Notes: generated from the sequence alone by a model not told the origin. 64,000 bases of DNA from Cyanobacterium sp. uoEpiScrs1 (GCF_947331815.1 NZ_OX373462.1:1041376-1105375); one strand, 5' to 3'. Shown: positions 11,701 to 23,901, counted from the stretch's first letter. Numbers and translations are program-made.

Positions 11701-12297
11701 TATGGTTACTTTCCCTGTCAGTCTGAAGGGAATAAATTGTTGGTTTATGATTCGAAGATCGTACAAAACCTAAATAATAAAATTCCTGAGAATATAGATC
11801 CTATTTGGATAATTGAATTTCCCCGCCAAAAATCTGGTCGCCGTTTATGTCTTGCAGATTTCTTTGCCCCTAAGGAATTGGGGTTAGCTGATGTATTATC
11901 AATGCAAGCAGTTACCGTAGGGCAAATTGCAACAGAATACGCACAGAAACTCTTTGCTAACAATGATTATACAGATTATCTTTACTTTCATGGTATGGCC
12001 GTTCAAACTGCTGAAGGATTAGCCGAATGGACACACGCCAAAATTCGTCAAGAATTGGGTTTTAGAGAGAAAGAGCCTGATAATATTCGAGAAATATTAC
12101 AACAGCATTATCAAGGTTCACGTTATAGCTTTGGGTATCCTGCCTGTCCCAATATTCAAGATCAATATAAACAATTAGACGTGTTAGGATGCAAGCGTAT
12201 TGATATGTATATGGATGAAAGCGAACAAATTTATCCTGAACAGTCTACAACTGCAATCATTACTTATCATCCTGTTGCCAAATATTTTAGTGCATAA
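8719..12297 (+). CDS. metH: MetH, cobalamin-dependent methionine synthase
   Basis: Full-length 1192-residue enzyme that moves a methyl group from methyltetrahydrofolate via cobalamin to homocysteine. Domains in order: homocysteine-binding barrel (about 15-325) with zinc ligands Cys228 (GLNCATG), Cys294 and Cys295 ([10 protein letters not shown]); pterin-binding barrel (about 340-600, starting [12 protein letters not shown]); B12 cap (about 640-725); Rossmann B12 domain with DVHDIGKN, where His738 is the lower axial ligand; and the C-terminal SAM-dependent reactivation domain (about 930-1190), ending near [10 protein letters not shown]. No frame breaks, so the cell presumably needs a cobamide cofactor. 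It is the second longest gene in the window and stands alone between two long spacers. Confidence 0.97.
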   Translation: MNNSFLNHLRSPKRPVLVFDGATGTSLQSQNLTAKDFGGTEYEGCNEYLVHTKPEAVRKVHKGFLEVGADIIETNSFGGTSIVLAEYNLADKAYYLNRKAAKLAKSIAVEYSTPEKPRFVAGSIGPGTKLPTLGHIEFDTLKNSYVEQVEGLYDGGADLLVIETCQDVLQIKAALNAVEEVFSKKCGRLPIMVSITMEVMGTMLIGTEISAALAILEPYKIDILGLNCATGPEQMKKHIKYLSEHSPFIISCIPNAGLPENIGGQAHYRLTPIALKMALMHFIEDLGVQIIGGCCGTRPDHIKALAELSHSLLPKERHPHYEASATSIYSAQPYLQDNSFLIIGEKLNASGSKKCRTLLNQEDWDSLVSLAKSQVKEGAHILDVNVDYVGRDGAKDMRTLVSCLIKNITLPLMLDSTEWQKMEAGLKVTGGKCILNSTNYEDGEGRFLKVLELAKNYGAGVVIGTIDEEGMGRTADKKFEIAKRAYNAAIEYGVPAHELFFDTLALPISTGIEEDRGNGKATIESIKLIREELPGCHILLGISNISFGLNPAARQVLNSIFLYEAMQVGLDGAIVSVNKILPLTKIEQEHQKVCRDLIYDLREFDGDICTYDPLTRLTEIFIGKTTKKDITKIANLSIEERLKQHIIDGERLGLEETLKQALKQYNPIDIINVFLLDGMKIVGELFGSGQMQLPFVLQSAQTMKVAVAYLEPLMDKEENNNDSGKGKFIIATVKGDVHDIGKNLVDIILSNNGYKVINLGIKQPVENIIQAYEKHNPDCIAMSGLLVKSTAFMKDNLEIFNEHGISVPVILGGAALTPKFVYEDCQNTYNGKVIYGKDAFADLAFMDTLMPAKLVNSWNNLQGFLGKFEEKNSLFQKERGEKTAEKIVGKNSKYASQKTSQIIDTKRSEAVEIIEPVTPPFWGTKILKPEDLNLSEIFWFLDLQALIAGQWQFRKPKEQSREEYHQFLAKKVYPILEEWKQKIITEHLLHPTVVYGYFPCQSEGNKLLVYDSKIVQNLNNKIPENIDPIWIIEFPRQKSGRRLCLADFFAPKELGLADVLSMQAVTVGQIATEYAQKLFANNDYTDYLYFHGMAVQTAEGLAEWTHAKIRQELGFREKEPDNIREILQQHYQGSRYSFGYPACPNIQDQYKQLDVLGCKRIDMYMDESEQIYPEQSTTAIITYHPVAKYFSA

Positions 12298-13054
12298 GTT
12301 AAATATTTGACTGTGAATCACTTAAAACGTATACCGCTTTATCATCGTAATTCAAAAAATTTGTAGATCATCGATTTAGTGTGCAATAAACTGAAAAAAT
12401 TTCCAAGTTTAGGACAATATCCTATCTAAAAGTTAATGGCTATCAGATGGAATAAACACCAATTAAGGAATAAAGGATTGAATATCTATTATGATGATCA
12501 ATTTTTGGATTAATTGTTAACTCATTGAGTCAAAAAAATAGGACAAGTAGTTAGGTTAAACTTTTATAGAGAATAATGGGCGATCACTTATCAATAATCT
12601 ATTTGTAGACTACCATTATAATTAATATTAATAAAGAGGAAGATACTTTAAATTTACTATCTGAATATTTAAAAATTAACTGCGCCGCCATTGTATCGCG
12701 ATATTTCGTTCTTAAAAACATAAATATAAAAGATAGTTGCTTGCATGTTTTTTAGTCATTTTCAATATATTATTTTAATATAAATACTTATAAAACCTAA
12801 TTTTTTTAATAAAATAAAAACATTATACTAAACATAAATATACTTATGTTAGTCTAAGTTTAAAATATTTATTATCCTAACTTGGTAGTTTAAATAGCTC
12901 ATAGTGATAGAGAAAAAATAGAAAATTAACACTAATTTTTTAGATTATAATTTTTCTAGATAAACTATATTACCTAATAAAATTTTTGAATGGACTATCT
13001 TTATTAAACTTAGGGTAACTATTATTTAATAATATATTTAGCCCGAAAACTAAT

Positions 13055-13088
13055 AAACCTAAATAACAATATATTGTTATTTAGGTTT
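13055..13088. repeat. Perfect 34-bp palindrome
   Basis: AAACCTAAATAACAATA (13055-13071) is followed without a loop by its exact complement to 13088, then a short A-rich run. It lies in the metH-ispG spacer, about 760 bp after metH. Confidence 0.88.
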
Positions 13089-13456
13089 TAAAAAAATAAT
13101 CAAAATAAATAAAAGCAATTATTCTGTTTTTATTGCTAAGCATATTGTTGATTGATATAACACTGTCTATTAAAATATGATACAGATAATTAAGGTTAAC
13201 TATTTTTCAGTGATTGAGTAAGCCTTAAAAATATTAAATAAATTTAATTTATACAATATAAATACTCTAAATATTTATGCTAAATATAAAAAATTATATA
13301 TAACTACTTCAACAAGCTTAAAATTTTACCTGATTTAATTTAAATGACATTATTAGTTGGACACAAAATCAAATCTATTTTAGATATGATGTCTTGTAGC
13401 ATACTTTATTTACATTTTAAACAGTCAAAATTAAAACTATATGATATTTATTTAAT

Positions 13457-13505
13457 TAATACATAGATACATTATTGTCTTTGACAATAATGTATCTATG
13501 TATTA
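13457..13505. repeat. Inverted repeat, 23-bp perfect arms, 3-nt loop
   Basis: Arms 13457-13479 and 13483-13505 are exact complements around TTT; the inner part reads ACATTATTGTC/GACAATAATGT. It lies about 250 bp upstream of ispG. It lacks a clear T-tract on either strand, so a terminator role is uncertain. Confidence 0.88.
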
Positions 13506-13655
13506 TGGCTAAGTTTCATTGAATATTATCTTTAATATAAAAATAATTATTGTGTCTGTTTATTTATATACCAGCAATATTTTTTAAATTTTTTATAGAT
13601 TTCTTGATCAATTAATCTTTCTTTCATCTACTTATTCTAAATAAATATCAGTACC

Positions 13656-13692
13656 AAAGAATAGAGAATATTCTTTAAAGAATGGAGAATAT
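13656..13692 (+). promoter_or_regulatory. Direct repeat with 21-bp period upstream of ispG
   Basis: AAAGAATAGAGAATAT (13656-13671) recurs with one mismatch as AAAGAATGGAGAATAT (13677-13692). The offset is 21 bp, about two helical turns. Between them is the perfect palindrome ATTCTTTAAAGAAT (13670-13683). It ends 68 bp before the ispG start, a plausible operator position. The regulatory role is inference only. Confidence 0.4.
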
Positions 13693-13760
13693 ACTTTTCA
13701 TCCATTAAAATAAATTTGTAAAGTAGTCCTTCTCTACTTAATTCATAGCAAAATAAGACA

Positions 13761-14981
13761 ATGCAAACTTTGGAAAACTACCAGTTTCGTACATCTCCTA
13801 ATTCTGGCTTCGATACGATTATTCACCGTCGCAAAACTCGTCCCATCTCTGTAGGAAACATTATTATCGGGGGGGGTCATCCCGTTGTGGTGCAATCAAT
13901 GATTAATGAGGATACCCTAAATGTTGAAGGAGCAGTCGCCGCTATTAGGCGTTTACATGAGATAGGCTGTGAAATCGTCAGAGTCACTGTTCCCAGTATA
14001 GTCCACGCAAAAGCTTTAGAACATATTAATAAAAAACTTATTCAAGTTTATCAGAGAGTTCCTCTAGTAGCTGATGTACATCATAATGGCATGAAAATTG
14101 CCCTAGAAGTTGCTAAACATGTAGACAAAGTTCGTATTAACCCTGGATTATATGTTTTTGAGAAACCAAATCCTACCCGTGGAGAATACACTCAGACTGA
14201 ATTTGATGAAATTGGCGATAAAATTGCTAATACATTGAATCCCTTGGTTACTTATTTAAAAGATCAAGGAAAAGCTCTGCGAATTGGGGTCAATCATGGC
14301 TCTTTGGCTGAAAGAATGTTATTTACCTATGGAGACACCCCTGAAGGAATGGTAGAATCTGCCCTAGAATTTATCCATATTTGTGAATCTCTAGGTTTTT
14401 ATAATATGGTTATTTCTCTCAAATCATCCCGTGTTCCCGTGATGTTAGCTGCCTATCGCTTGATGGTTAAACGGATGGACGATTTAGGAATGGATTATCC
14501 TCTACATTTAGGCGTTACAGAAGCGGGAGATGGTGAGTATGGACGAATAAAATCTACTGCCGGAATTGGAACTCTCTTAGCTGAAGGTATTGGGGACACT
14601 ATTCGCATTTCTTTAACTGAGGCTCCTGAGAAAGAAATTCCTGTTTGCTACAATGTTCTCCAAGCCCTAGGACTACGTAAAACTATGGTAGAGTACGTTG
14701 CTTGTCCTTCGTGTGGAAGAACTCTATTTAATCTGGAGGAAGTTCTTCATAAAGTACGAGAAGCAACCAAACATTTAATAGGGTTGGATATTGCAGTAAT
14801 GGGTTGTATTGTTAATGGACCTGGAGAAATGGCTGATGCAGACTATGGTTATGTTGGAAAACAAGCCGGGTACATTTCTTTATATAGAGGACGAGAAGAA
14901 ATTAAGAAAGTTCCTGAATGTCGAGGCGTTCAAGAATTAATTGAATTAATAAAAAATGATGGCCGCTGGTTTGAGCCTTAA
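13761..14981 (+). CDS. ispG: IspG (GcpE), HMBPP synthase
   Basis: 406-residue iron-sulfur enzyme of the MEP isoprenoid pathway, converting methylerythritol cyclodiphosphate to HMBPP; in cyanobacteria it is fed by ferredoxin. The TIM-barrel part carries [15 protein letters not shown] and VRVTVPS, and the reductase part carries the [4Fe-4S] ligands Cys315 and Cys318 (ACPSCGRT) and Cys349 ([11 protein letters not shown]). Length and ends match the family. It is followed after 234 bp by rpsT on the same strand. Its product ultimately supplies the chain made by the solanesyl synthase at 53.3 kb. Confidence 0.96.
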   Translation: MQTLENYQFRTSPNSGFDTIIHRRKTRPISVGNIIIGGGHPVVVQSMINEDTLNVEGAVAAIRRLHEIGCEIVRVTVPSIVHAKALEHINKKLIQVYQRVPLVADVHHNGMKIALEVAKHVDKVRINPGLYVFEKPNPTRGEYTQTEFDEIGDKIANTLNPLVTYLKDQGKALRIGVNHGSLAERMLFTYGDTPEGMVESALEFIHICESLGFYNMVISLKSSRVPVMLAAYRLMVKRMDDLGMDYPLHLGVTEAGDGEYGRIKSTAGIGTLLAEGIGDTIRISLTEAPEKEIPVCYNVLQALGLRKTMVEYVACPSCGRTLFNLEEVLHKVREATKHLIGLDIAVMGCIVNGPGEMADADYGYVGKQAGYISLYRGREEIKKVPECRGVQELIELIKNDGRWFEP

Positions 14982-15215
14982 GCAAAATACCTCTAATAAT
15001 CTTGGAGACTGATGAGAATAATAACACTGGAAATTAAGTGATTAAACAGTGACCATAATCAGTTCCTCGAGCTAATGGCTTTGATGAGTAAGTAGGAAAA
15101 TTAAAATCTCTGAGATTCTTACCTTGTAATTTTTATATAAGAAGTGTTATCATGTTCTTCCGTGTTAAAAGTTAGCATTAATTAGACACTAAGCAATCTG
15201 TTGTAGGAAACGACC

Positions 15216-15509
15216 GTGGCCAACTCGAAGTCTGCACTTAAGCGTATTAATATTGCCGAACGAAATCGACTGCGTAACAAAGCGTATCGCTCGGCACTGA
15301 GAACTTTGATGAAGAAACACTTTAAAGCTGTAGAGGAATACGCGGCAAACCCCACCTCTGATAATCAAACAGTTGCTGATGAGTCCTTATCAGCAGCCTA
15401 TAGCAAAATAGACAAAGCCGTTAAACGGAGAGTTTTACATAAAAATAATGGGGCTAGGAAAAAAGCTCGCTTAGCCAAGGCTCTCAAGGAAGTTGCTACA
15501 GTTTCTTGA
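15216..15509 (+). CDS. rpsT: Ribosomal protein S20 (GTG start)
   Basis: 97-residue basic 30S protein that binds 16S rRNA. It reads (M)[29 protein letters not shown] at the start and ends with [18 protein letters not shown], typical of bS20. The start is GTG at 15216, preceded by GTAGGAAACGACC, which offers a modest Shine-Dalgarno (TAGGA). A GTG start is fitting for a gene often under translational autocontrol. It heads the rpsT-tatD-rpoB-rpoC2 series; the 145-bp gap to tatD could hold a promoter or attenuator, but I see no clear one. Confidence 0.96.
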   Translation: MANSKSALKRINIAERNRLRNKAYRSALRTLMKKHFKAVEEYAANPTSDNQTVADESLSAAYSKIDKAVKRRVLHKNNGARKKARLAKALKEVATVS

Positions 15510-15654
15510 ATGGGTTGTTGGGTTCAAACAATCGATAAAAGATAAGACAAGAGGGTTAGGATAAATCAAAACCTGCACTTCCTTACTAGGCTGAAAATAA
15601 CTGTTTTTTCTAGTCTAGGAGACTTAACTGAGCAGCCGACTTACAATTAACCAG

Positions 15655-16443
15655 ATGCAACTTATTGATACCCATGTTCATATCAACTTCGAAGTTTTTA
15701 AGCAAGACCTCGATTTACTCCAGTCCCGTTGGCAAAAAGCTGGGGTGGTTCATCTGATCCATTCTTGTGTTGAGCCCAATGAGTTTAAGGGAATCCAATC
15801 TTTAGCAGATCGTTTTCGAGATGAACTGTCCCTCAGCATAGGGTTACATCCACTGGATGCTCATAAATGGACGGTAACAACCGGCGAAGAGATTCTTGCG
15901 ACAGCCCGGTCAGACCCAAGAGTGGTAGCCATTGGAGAAATAGGGCTGGACTTTTATAAAGCAAATAATCAGGACTGGCAAAAGCAAGTGTTGGAAGCTC
16001 AACTGGCTATTGCTCACCAGCTCGATAAACCAGTTATTATTCACTGTCGGAATGCTGCTGCTGATCTTCGAGAAATCTTGGAGTCATTTTCTAGCAATCA
16101 AGGTCCGTTACAAGGAGTAATCCACTGTTGGAGTGGAACTCCAGAAGAGACCAAATGGTTTTTAGATTTAGGATTTTACATCAGTTTCAGTGGCATTGTT
16201 ACATTTAAGAACGCTGTACAACTGCAAGAGAGTGTATTAGTTGTGCCAAGTAATCGCCTTCTAGTCGAAACTGACTGTCCCTTCCTTGCTCCCGTACCCA
16301 AACGGGGTAAGCGTAATGAACCATCCTACGTCCGTTATGTCGCCGAATTTTTAGCCCAATGGCGGAGGGTATCCTTAGAAAGTCTAGCTCAAAGAACCAC
16401 CCAGAATGCCTGCCAACTATTCCAATTATCGATAGCTCACTAA
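15655..16443 (+). CDS. tatD: TatD-family metal-dependent hydrolase
   Basis: 262-residue TIM-barrel hydrolase of the TatD/YcfH DNase family. Metal ligands are visible: His7 and His9 in DTHVHINF, Glu in [10 protein letters not shown], His in [12 protein letters not shown], His in VIHCWSGT and Asp in [11 protein letters not shown]. Family members act as 3'-5' exonucleases or DNases in repair and in RNA quality control; the exact substrate here cannot be told. It lies 38 bp upstream of rpoB, probably in one transcription unit. From memory, a tatD-rpoB neighbourhood is also seen in Synechocystis. Start ATG 15655 gives the standard N-terminus. Confidence 0.93.
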   Translation: MQLIDTHVHINFEVFKQDLDLLQSRWQKAGVVHLIHSCVEPNEFKGIQSLADRFRDELSLSIGLHPLDAHKWTVTTGEEILATARSDPRVVAIGEIGLDFYKANNQDWQKQVLEAQLAIAHQLDKPVIIHCRNAAADLREILESFSSNQGPLQGVIHCWSGTPEETKWFLDLGFYISFSGIVTFKNAVQLQESVLVVPSNRLLVETDCPFLAPVPKRGKRNEPSYVRYVAEFLAQWRRVSLESLAQRTTQNACQLFQLSIAH

Positions 16444-16481
16444 GTGTTGATAATAAATAATTAACTCGGTGATAAAGCGCA

Positions 16482-19400
16482 ATGACTAATTCAATTCATA
16501 ACTATGATTTACTCCCAGACTTGATCGAAATTCAAAGATCAAGTTTTATGTGGTTTTTAGAAGAGGGGTTGATCGAAGAGCTCAACAGCTTCTCTCCTAT
16601 TACAGATTATACTGGGAAATTGGAATTGCATTTTTTAGGAGAAAACTATAAACTTAAACAGCCAAAATATGATGTTGATGAAGCAAAACGACGTGATAGC
16701 ACTTACTCGGTGCAGATGTATGTGCCAACTCGTTTGATCAACAAAGAGACTGGAGAAATTAAAGAGCAAGAAGTATTTATTGGGGACTTACCCTTAATGA
16801 CCGAGCGGGGGACCTTCATTATAAATGGAGCTGAACGGGTAATTGTTAACCAGATTGTACGGTCTCCAGGAGTTTATTACAAAGCAGAAACAGATAAGAA
16901 CGGACGGCGCACCTATTCGGCTTCCTTAATCCCTAACCGTGGAGCTTGGTTGAAGTTTGAAACCGATAAAAATGGTTTGGTATGGGTTCGGATCGATAAA
17001 ACACGCAAACTGTCAGCTCAAGTGTTACTTAAAGCCATTGGACTAAGCGATTCAGAAATTTTGGACTCTCTACGTCATCCTGATTTTTATCAGCAAACTT
17101 TAGATAAAGAAGGAAATCCTAGCGAAGAAGAAGCCCTGTTAGAATTGTACCGCAAATTACGTCCTGGAGAACCTCCAACCGTAAGTGGAGGGCAGCAACT
17201 ACTTGATTCACGCTTTTTTGACAGCAAGCGGTATGATTTAGGACGAGTGGGGCGCTATAAACTAAATAAGAAGCTACGTCTAAATACGGCTGACACTATT
17301 CGTGTTTTGAGGGCGGAGGATATTCTGTCTGCGATCGATTACTTAATAAACCTAGAATTTGACGTTGGCAGCACAGATGATATCGATCACTTAGGTAATC
17401 GTAGAGTCCGCTCTGTGGGAGAATTGCTACAAAATCAGGTGAGAGTTGGGTTGAATCGTCTAGAAAGGATTATCCGAGAACGGATGACGGTTAGTGAGTC
17501 TGATAGTCTCACTCCTGCTTCTTTAGTTAATCCTAAACCTTTGGTAGCTGCTATTAAAGAGTTTTTTGGCTCTTCCCAACTGTCTCAATTTATGGATCAA
17601 ACTAATCCTCTAGCGGAATTAACTCATAAACGCCGGATATCTGCCCTAGGTCCAGGGGGATTAACCAGGGAACGAGCAGGCTTTGCTGTACGAGATATTC
17701 ATCCATCCCACCACGGTAGAATATGTCCTGTAGAAACGCCTGAAGGGCCAAATGCTGGGCTGATTGGCTCTCTAGCAACCTATGCTAGAGTCAACTCCTA
17801 CGGATTTATCGAAACCCCTTATTATAGGGTAGAAAATAGTCGAGTACGACGTGACTTAGACCCAGTGTACTTGACCGCTGACGAGGAAGACGATCTGAGA
17901 GTCTGTCCTGGAGATGCAGCCACTGATGAAGATGGCAATATTTTAGGTGATACGGTCCCAATTCGTTACCGTCAAGAATTTTCTACTACTAACCCAGCTC
18001 AAGTAGATTATATCGCCGTCTCTCCAGTACAGATTGTCTCAGTAGCAACTTCTATGATCCCTTTTCTCGAACATGACGATGCAAACCGAGCTCTGATGGG
18101 GTCAAATATGCAACGTCAAGCGGTTCCTTTGCTACGGCCAGAACGTCCTCTAGTAGGAACTGGATTAGAAGCCCAAGCAGCGCGGGATTCAGGAATGGTG
18201 ATCGTCAGTCGCACCAATGGAATTGTCACCTATGTAGATGCTTCAGAAATTAGAGTTAGAGTAACAGGACCGGAGAACCACGATAAATTAGGAGATGAAA
18301 TTATTTATCTTCTGCAAAAATATCAACGGTCCAATCAGGATACATGTTTAAATCAACGTCCATTGGTTTATGTTGATGAGGATGTTGTCCCAGGACAGGT
18401 GTTGGCTGATGGCTCAGCTACAGAGGGGGGAGAGTTAGCTCTTGGACAAAATATTCTTGTCGCTTATATGCCTTGGGAGGGCTATAACTATGAGGATGCC
18501 ATCCTAATTAGTGAGCGACTGGTATATGACGATGTTTACACTAGTATTCACGTTGAAAAGTACGAGATTGAAGCTCGACAGACTAAGTTAGGTCCGGAAG
18601 AGATTACTCGAGAAATTCCCAACGTAGGGGAAGATGCCCTAAGAAGTCTTGACGAACAAGGAATCATTCGTGTAGGGGCTTGGACAGAGGCTGGAGATAT
18701 TTTAGTGGGGAAAGTGACACCTAAAGGAGAATCAGACCAACCACCAGAAGAAAAACTTCTACGTGCAATTTTTGGAGAAAAAGCTAGAGATGTGCGGGAT
18801 AATTCTTTACGAGTTCCTAACGGAGAGAAAGGCCGCGTAGTTGATGTACGGGTATTTACCCGTGAACAGGGAGATGAATTACCCCCCGGTGCCAATATGG
18901 TTGTTAGGGTTTACGTAGCTCAAAAACGGAAAATTCAAGTTGGGGATAAAATGGCAGGTCGTCACGGAAATAAAGGAATTATTTCCAGAATTATGCCTGT
19001 TGAAGATATGCCCTATCTTCCCAATGGTCGCCCTGTAGATATTGTGCTTAATCCTCTAGGAGTTCCCTCAAGAATGAATGTTGGTCAAGTTTTTGAATGT
19101 CTACTAGGTTGGGCCGGGGAAAATTTAGGAGTTAGGTCTAAAATTATCCCCTTTGACGAAATGTATGGAGCCGAAGCATCACGAAATACCGTTCATGGTT
19201 TGTTAAAAAAAGCCTCACAAAAACATAAGCGAAGTTGGATTTACCAACCAGAAAATCCAGGAAAAATACAGGTATTTGATGGACGAACAGGAGAACCCTT
19301 TGATCGTCCAGTTACTGTTGGTCAAGCCTATATGTTGAAACTGGTTCACCTGGTTGACGATAAGATTCATGCTCGCTCAACTGGTCCTTATTCCTTAGTG

Positions 19401-19799
19401 ACTCAACAGCCTCTCGGAGGAAAAGCCCAACAGGGAGGGCAGCGATTTGGAGAAATGGAAGTATGGGCTTTAGAAGCCTACGGTGCGGCTTATACTCTTC
19501 AAGAATTATTAACTGTTAAGTCTGATGACATGCAAGGACGGAATGAAGCCCTCAATGCAATCGTAAAAGGGAAGCCTATTCCTGAACCAGGAACCCCTGA
19601 ATCCTTTAAAGTATTGATGCGTGAATTACAATCCTTAGGACTAGATATTGCCGTTCATAAGGTGGAAACTTCGGCTGACGGGACTAGCCGAGACGTTGAA
19701 GTGGACTTAATGGTAGATGCTCAGCGTCGTACCCCGAATCGTCCTACCTATGAATCATTAAGCACCGAAGATCTTGACCTTAAAGAAGAAGAAGCCTAA
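16482..19799 (+). CDS. rpoB: RNA polymerase beta subunit
   Basis: 1105-residue catalytic subunit of RNA polymerase, normal for cyanobacteria. Landmarks include [21 protein letters not shown] (fork and protrusion), the rifampicin-site region [18 protein letters not shown] with [22 protein letters not shown], the active-centre lysine segments [15 protein letters not shown], and the C-terminal clamp anchor [22 protein letters not shown]. Intact. No rpoC1 follows: the next gene, 83 bp on, is rpoC2. No strong Shine-Dalgarno precedes ATG 16482. Confidence 0.98.
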   Translation: MTNSIHNYDLLPDLIEIQRSSFMWFLEEGLIEELNSFSPITDYTGKLELHFLGENYKLKQPKYDVDEAKRRDSTYSVQMYVPTRLINKETGEIKEQEVFIGDLPLMTERGTFIINGAERVIVNQIVRSPGVYYKAETDKNGRRTYSASLIPNRGAWLKFETDKNGLVWVRIDKTRKLSAQVLLKAIGLSDSEILDSLRHPDFYQQTLDKEGNPSEEEALLELYRKLRPGEPPTVSGGQQLLDSRFFDSKRYDLGRVGRYKLNKKLRLNTADTIRVLRAEDILSAIDYLINLEFDVGSTDDIDHLGNRRVRSVGELLQNQVRVGLNRLERIIRERMTVSESDSLTPASLVNPKPLVAAIKEFFGSSQLSQFMDQTNPLAELTHKRRISALGPGGLTRERAGFAVRDIHPSHHGRICPVETPEGPNAGLIGSLATYARVNSYGFIETPYYRVENSRVRRDLDPVYLTADEEDDLRVCPGDAATDEDGNILGDTVPIRYRQEFSTTNPAQVDYIAVSPVQIVSVATSMIPFLEHDDANRALMGSNMQRQAVPLLRPERPLVGTGLEAQAARDSGMVIVSRTNGIVTYVDASEIRVRVTGPENHDKLGDEIIYLLQKYQRSNQDTCLNQRPLVYVDEDVVPGQVLADGSATEGGELALGQNILVAYMPWEGYNYEDAILISERLVYDDVYTSIHVEKYEIEARQTKLGPEEITREIPNVGEDALRSLDEQGIIRVGAWTEAGDILVGKVTPKGESDQPPEEKLLRAIFGEKARDVRDNSLRVPNGEKGRVVDVRVFTREQGDELPPGANMVVRVYVAQKRKIQVGDKMAGRHGNKGIISRIMPVEDMPYLPNGRPVDIVLNPLGVPSRMNVGQVFECLLGWAGENLGVRSKIIPFDEMYGAEASRNTVHGLLKKASQKHKRSWIYQPENPGKIQVFDGRTGEPFDRPVTVGQAYMLKLVHLVDDKIHARSTGPYSLVTQQPLGGKAQQGGQRFGEMEVWALEAYGAAYTLQELLTVKSDDMQGRNEALNAIVKGKPIPEPGTPESFKVLMRELQSLGLDIAVHKVETSADGTSRDVEVDLMVDAQRRTPNRPTYESLSTEDLDLKEEEA

Positions 19800-19846
19800 A
19801 CAGTGAATAGTAAGTGAAAATTGACTAACAGGGCAATCTAACACTT

Positions 19847-19867
19847 AACTATCAACTATCAACTATT
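19847..19867 (+). repeat. Three tandem heptamers AACTATY
   Basis: AACTATC, AACTATC, AACTATT in direct succession in the rpoB-rpoC2 gap, preceded by related GTGAATAGTAAGTGA sequence at 19803-19817. It resembles the short tandemly repeated heptamers (STRR) known from cyanobacterial spacers. Confidence 0.6.
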
Positions 19868-19882
19868 AACACATCAAAAAAT

Positions 19883-22800
19883 ATGACATTCTATAATCAC
19901 ATCGTTGATAAAGGTCGTTTGAAAAAGTTAATTGCCTGGGCTTACCGGAATTATGGGTCTGCGCGAAGCTCTCAAATGGCTGACAATTTGAAAGATCTAG
20001 GATTTCGCTATGCTACTAAAGCTGGAGTGTCGATTAGTATTGATGATTTAACGATTCCTCCTACCAAAAGAGGGTTATTGGATAATGCGGAACAATCAAT
20101 ACGTATTACCCAGGATCGCTATGCAAAGGGAGAGATTACTGAAGTTGAACGCTTTACCAAAGTAATTGATACTTGGAATAGTACTTCAGAAGAACTTAAA
20201 AATGAAGTAATTAAAAACTTCCAAGAAACAGATTCCCTAAATTCAGTGTATATGATGGCATTTTCCGGCGCACGAGGAAATATGAGCCAAGTACGTCAAT
20301 TAGTGGGGATGCGAGGCTTAATGGCTGATCCTCAGGGAGAAATTATTGACTTACCTATCAAAACAAATTTCCGAGAAGGGTTAACTGTAACAGAATACGT
20401 TATCTCTTCTTATGGGGCACGTAAAGGCTTAGTAGACACGGCATTACGAACAGCTGACTCAGGTTATTTGACTCGTCGTTTAGTAGATGTTTCCCAAGAT
20501 GTGATTGTGCGGGAAGTAGACTGTGGAACTAAACGAGGACTGAAAGTGGTTGCGATGAAAGATGGTGATCGCGTTAAGATCCCCCTAGTAGACCGTCTAT
20601 TGGGACGGGTGTTGGCTGAAGATGTTATCGTAAAGGGCCAAGTATTAGCAAGGCGCAATCAGAGTATTGACCCCGAGCTTGCAGCATTGATTAGTGAGCA
20701 TACTGACGAGGTTATGGTAAGGTCACCTTTGACATGTGAAGCAGCTCGCTCAGTCTGCCAACATTGCTATGGTTGGAGTCTAGCAGTTGGTCGTCTTGTG
20801 GATTTAGGAGAAGCAGTGGGCATTATTGCCGCACAATCCATTGGAGAACCAGGAACGCAACTGACCATGCGGACATTTCACACTGGAGGTGTCTTTACGG
20901 GAGAAGTTGCCAGAGTAATTAAAGCTCCTGACAAAGGAACCGTAACTTGGGGAAAAGGATTGAGCACCCGTAAAGTACGGACTCGTCATGGAGACGAAGC
21001 CTTTCAAGTGGAAATTGCAGGGGATATCATCTGGACTGCAGAAGATTCTGGTAGAACAGTAGTCAACTCCATTACCCCAGGCTCTTTTATCTTTGTAGCT
21101 GATGGAACAGAAGTTGGCTCAGATCAGCTATTAGCAGAAGTAACTAATGCACGGATACAAAAGTCAACTGAACGGGCAACTAAAGATGTAACTACTGATT
21201 TGGCAGGAGAAGTACTTTTTGCCAAATTGATGCCAGAAGAGAAGACAGATCGCCAGGGTAATAGCACTCGTATTGCTCAACGGGGGGGGTTGTTGTGGGT
21301 ACTGTCAGGACAAGTCTATAATTTACCGCCAGCGGCAGAACCTGTTGTTGCCAATGGAGATAAAGTCAAACCGGGAACAATTTTAGCAGAAACAAGATTA
21401 GTCTCAGCTAGCGGAGGCGTAGTGCGCACCGCTACTGGTAGTCGCGAAATTGAGATTATCACGGCCTCAGTTCTATTAGATCAAGCCGAAGTAAAAATAG
21501 AAGGTTCCGGAGGCCGAGAACAATATGTTATTCATACAGCTGATGGACAACAATTTTTATTGTTGGCAGCTCCTCAAACTAAAGTACAAAATCATGCCAT
21601 TATTGCTGAACTGATTGATGATCGTTATCAGACCAACACTGGTGGAATTTTACGCTATGGTGGCATTGAAGTATCCAAAGGAAATCGGAAGACAGGGTAT
21701 GAAGTCACTAAAGGAGGAAGTTTGTTATGGATTCCTGAAGAAACTCATGAAGTTAATAAAGATATTTCATTACTCTTATCTAAAGATGGACAGTTTGTTG
21801 AAGCAGGCACTGAAGTCGTCAAAGATATTTTCTGTGCCAGCAGCGGGGTAGTCGAAGTAGTTCAAAAGAATGATATTCTCCGAGAAATTATTATTAAGCC
21901 GGGAGACTTTTATTTTGATGTTGACCCAGATAAGGTTGGCATTGAAAATGGCACATTAATTCCTCCAGGCACTCAGGTGTTACCTGATGTTACTACTGAA
22001 AGATTATGTCAAGGAGAATGGATTGAAAGCCCTGATGGATTGGGATTACTGCTACGTCCAGTTGAAGAATATTTTGTTTCAGACGAACCACTAGCTCCTT
22101 CTCAAGGTTCTATTAATGATGATCAGGGACGGACTATTGAGTTACTTCCCTGTCAAAAACTATTTTTTAAAGATGGAGAACGAGTTAAGTCGGTTGATGG
22201 CACCCAGTTGTTAAGTACTCAGCTAGTCTTAGAAATTGATCGGAAAGAATTAGAACATGGAACAAATCTCGTCGCTGATATTGAACTAAAGCCTGATGAA
22301 AATGCTGACTGTCAACGATTACAGTTAGTTATTTTGGAATCTTTGGTGTTACGTCGAGATCTTGATAGTGATCCTCATGGAGGCAAGATTCAAACCAATG
22401 TACTGGTATCCAACGGAGAGCAAATCCCCCCTGGGGCCGTAGTGGCCAAGACAGAAATTCAATGTACCTCTGTTGGTGAGGTCAGAGGAATAAAACAAGG
22501 AATTGAAGCGATTCGTAGGATTTTGGTAGTCCGCGATGAAGACTTAGAAACCATTGTCATTAAGGAAAAACCTGTCGTTAAGGTAGAAGACCTAGTTGTG
22601 GCTGATGCAGAGTTAGCTAGCGATGTTACCGTACATTCATCTGGACGGGTAGTAGCTATTTCCCAAATTAAGGATGGTCCTGGCTTCGAAGTTGTTTTAC
22701 GTAAGGCTCGGCCCTATAGGGTTTCTCCTGGAGCTATTTTACATATTGACGATGGAGATTTAGTACAACGGGGCGATAATTTAGTCCTATTGGTGTTTGA

Positions 22801-23857
22801 ACGTTCTAAAACTGGGGATATTATTCAGGGGCTACCTCGAATTGAGGAATTATTGGAAGCTCGTAAGCCGAAAGAAAGCTGTGTACTAGCTCGGAAACCG
22901 GGGATTACTCAAGTTGAGTATTCAGATGATGAAATGGTGGACGTAAAGATTATTGAAGATGATGGAACGATCAGTGAATACCCAATTCTTCCTCCCCAGA
23001 ATGTGATGGTATCTGATGGAACTCGTGTAGAGGTCGGTGATCAGTTAACCGATGGACCAGCGAATCCCCATGAAATCTTAGAAGTATTTTTTAATTATTA
23101 TGTGGACTTACTGGGAGTTTATGAAGCGGCCCTTAAAGGATTACGAGCTGCTCAAAAATTCCTAGTAAATCAGGTACAAATGGTTTATCAGTCTCAAGGA
23201 ATTGATATTTCTGACAAGCATATTGAAGTTATTGTTCGTCAGATGACTGCTAAGGTTCGAGTAGACGACGGAGGAGATACCACTATGTTACCTGGAGAGC
23301 TGGTTGAATTGCGTCAGATTGAACAAGTAAATGAAGCAATGGCTATCACAGGAGGTGCACCCGCCAGATATACTCCAATTCTCTTGGGAATTACCAAGGC
23401 CTCGTTAAATACAGACTCGTTCATTAGTGCTGCTTCTTTCCAAGAGACAACGAGAGTCTTAACCGAAGCAGCAATAGAAGGTAAATCTGACTGGTTAAGA
23501 GGACTCAAAGAGAATGTGATTATAGGTCGTTTAATTCCAGCTGGAACAGGTTTTCATACCCATGAGGGTCTTTCCATGAGAGATATAGAAATCGATTCAG
23601 AACGATTATCTCGTTCCACTTCATATGACAATTGTGAGGCAGAAAAACCTTGCTCATGGGATTCCGTATCTTTCTCCTCGGACTCTAGCTATAACGAATC
23701 GAGTCATTTATTAAAGCCTAATTTAGAGGAAGTAGACGAGCATATGGTTCTTGATGATAATATTGCCCGTGCTTACACTAAATCTGAGACCCCCTGGGAA
23801 CTTGATTCTGATATTTCTGATACTCCTTGGGAGCTTGATTCTAATCCTACAGAGTAG
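19883..23857 (+). CDS. rpoC2: RNA polymerase beta' subunit (C-terminal half)
   Basis: 1324-residue subunit; cyanobacteria and plastids split beta' into RpoC1 (gamma, with the NADFDGD active site) and this RpoC2. Residues 1-340 carry the zinc-site cysteines ([18 protein letters not shown]) and the trigger loop [21 protein letters not shown]. From about 345 to 980 runs the long cyanobacterial SI3 insertion of sandwich-barrel hybrid motifs inside the trigger loop. The conserved end of beta' follows ([16 protein letters not shown]..., [31 protein letters not shown]). The acidic tail ends with two near-identical TPWELDS units. Intact and surely essential. The window has no rpoC1, so it must be encoded elsewhere. 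Confidence 0.98.
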   Translation: MTFYNHIVDKGRLKKLIAWAYRNYGSARSSQMADNLKDLGFRYATKAGVSISIDDLTIPPTKRGLLDNAEQSIRITQDRYAKGEITEVERFTKVIDTWNSTSEELKNEVIKNFQETDSLNSVYMMAFSGARGNMSQVRQLVGMRGLMADPQGEIIDLPIKTNFREGLTVTEYVISSYGARKGLVDTALRTADSGYLTRRLVDVSQDVIVREVDCGTKRGLKVVAMKDGDRVKIPLVDRLLGRVLAEDVIVKGQVLARRNQSIDPELAALISEHTDEVMVRSPLTCEAARSVCQHCYGWSLAVGRLVDLGEAVGIIAAQSIGEPGTQLTMRTFHTGGVFTGEVARVIKAPDKGTVTWGKGLSTRKVRTRHGDEAFQVEIAGDIIWTAEDSGRTVVNSITPGSFIFVADGTEVGSDQLLAEVTNARIQKSTERATKDVTTDLAGEVLFAKLMPEEKTDRQGNSTRIAQRGGLLWVLSGQVYNLPPAAEPVVANGDKVKPGTILAETRLVSASGGVVRTATGSREIEIITASVLLDQAEVKIEGSGGREQYVIHTADGQQFLLLAAPQTKVQNHAIIAELIDDRYQTNTGGILRYGGIEVSKGNRKTGYEVTKGGSLLWIPEETHEVNKDISLLLSKDGQFVEAGTEVVKDIFCASSGVVEVVQKNDILREIIIKPGDFYFDVDPDKVGIENGTLIPPGTQVLPDVTTERLCQGEWIESPDGLGLLLRPVEEYFVSDEPLAPSQGSINDDQGRTIELLPCQKLFFKDGERVKSVDGTQLLSTQLVLEIDRKELEHGTNLVADIELKPDENADCQRLQLVILESLVLRRDLDSDPHGGKIQTNVLVSNGEQIPPGAVVAKTEIQCTSVGEVRGIKQGIEAIRRILVVRDEDLETIVIKEKPVVKVEDLVVADAELASDVTVHSSGRVVAISQIKDGPGFEVVLRKARPYRVSPGAILHIDDGDLVQRGDNLVLLVFERSKTGDIIQGLPRIEELLEARKPKESCVLARKPGITQVEYSDDEMVDVKIIEDDGTISEYPILPPQNVMVSDGTRVEVGDQLTDGPANPHEILEVFFNYYVDLLGVYEAALKGLRAAQKFLVNQVQMVYQSQGIDISDKHIEVIVRQMTAKVRVDDGGDTTMLPGELVELRQIEQVNEAMAITGGAPARYTPILLGITKASLNTDSFISAASFQETTRVLTEAAIEGKSDWLRGLKENVIIGRLIPAGTGFHTHEGLSMRDIEIDSERLSRSTSYDNCEAEKPCSWDSVSFSSDSSYNESSHLLKPNLEEVDEHMVLDDNIARAYTKSETPWELDSDISDTPWELDSNPTE

Positions 23858-23901
23858 GGATACTTTAATTTACATGAATTAAACCTATAGATTTTGTTAA
23901 A

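Larger units (their letters stand above)
12298..13760. other. 1.46-kb AT-rich spacer before ispG
   Basis: No gene is supportable in six frames. It contains a perfect palindrome (13055-13088), a long hairpin (13457-13505) and a 16-bp direct repeat close to ispG (13656-13692), listed separately. Confidence 0.55.

Noticed and set aside
18548-18895. Antisense frame of 115 codons in rpoB
   Set aside because: A shadow of the rpoB codon pattern; the sense frame is fully explained by RpoB.
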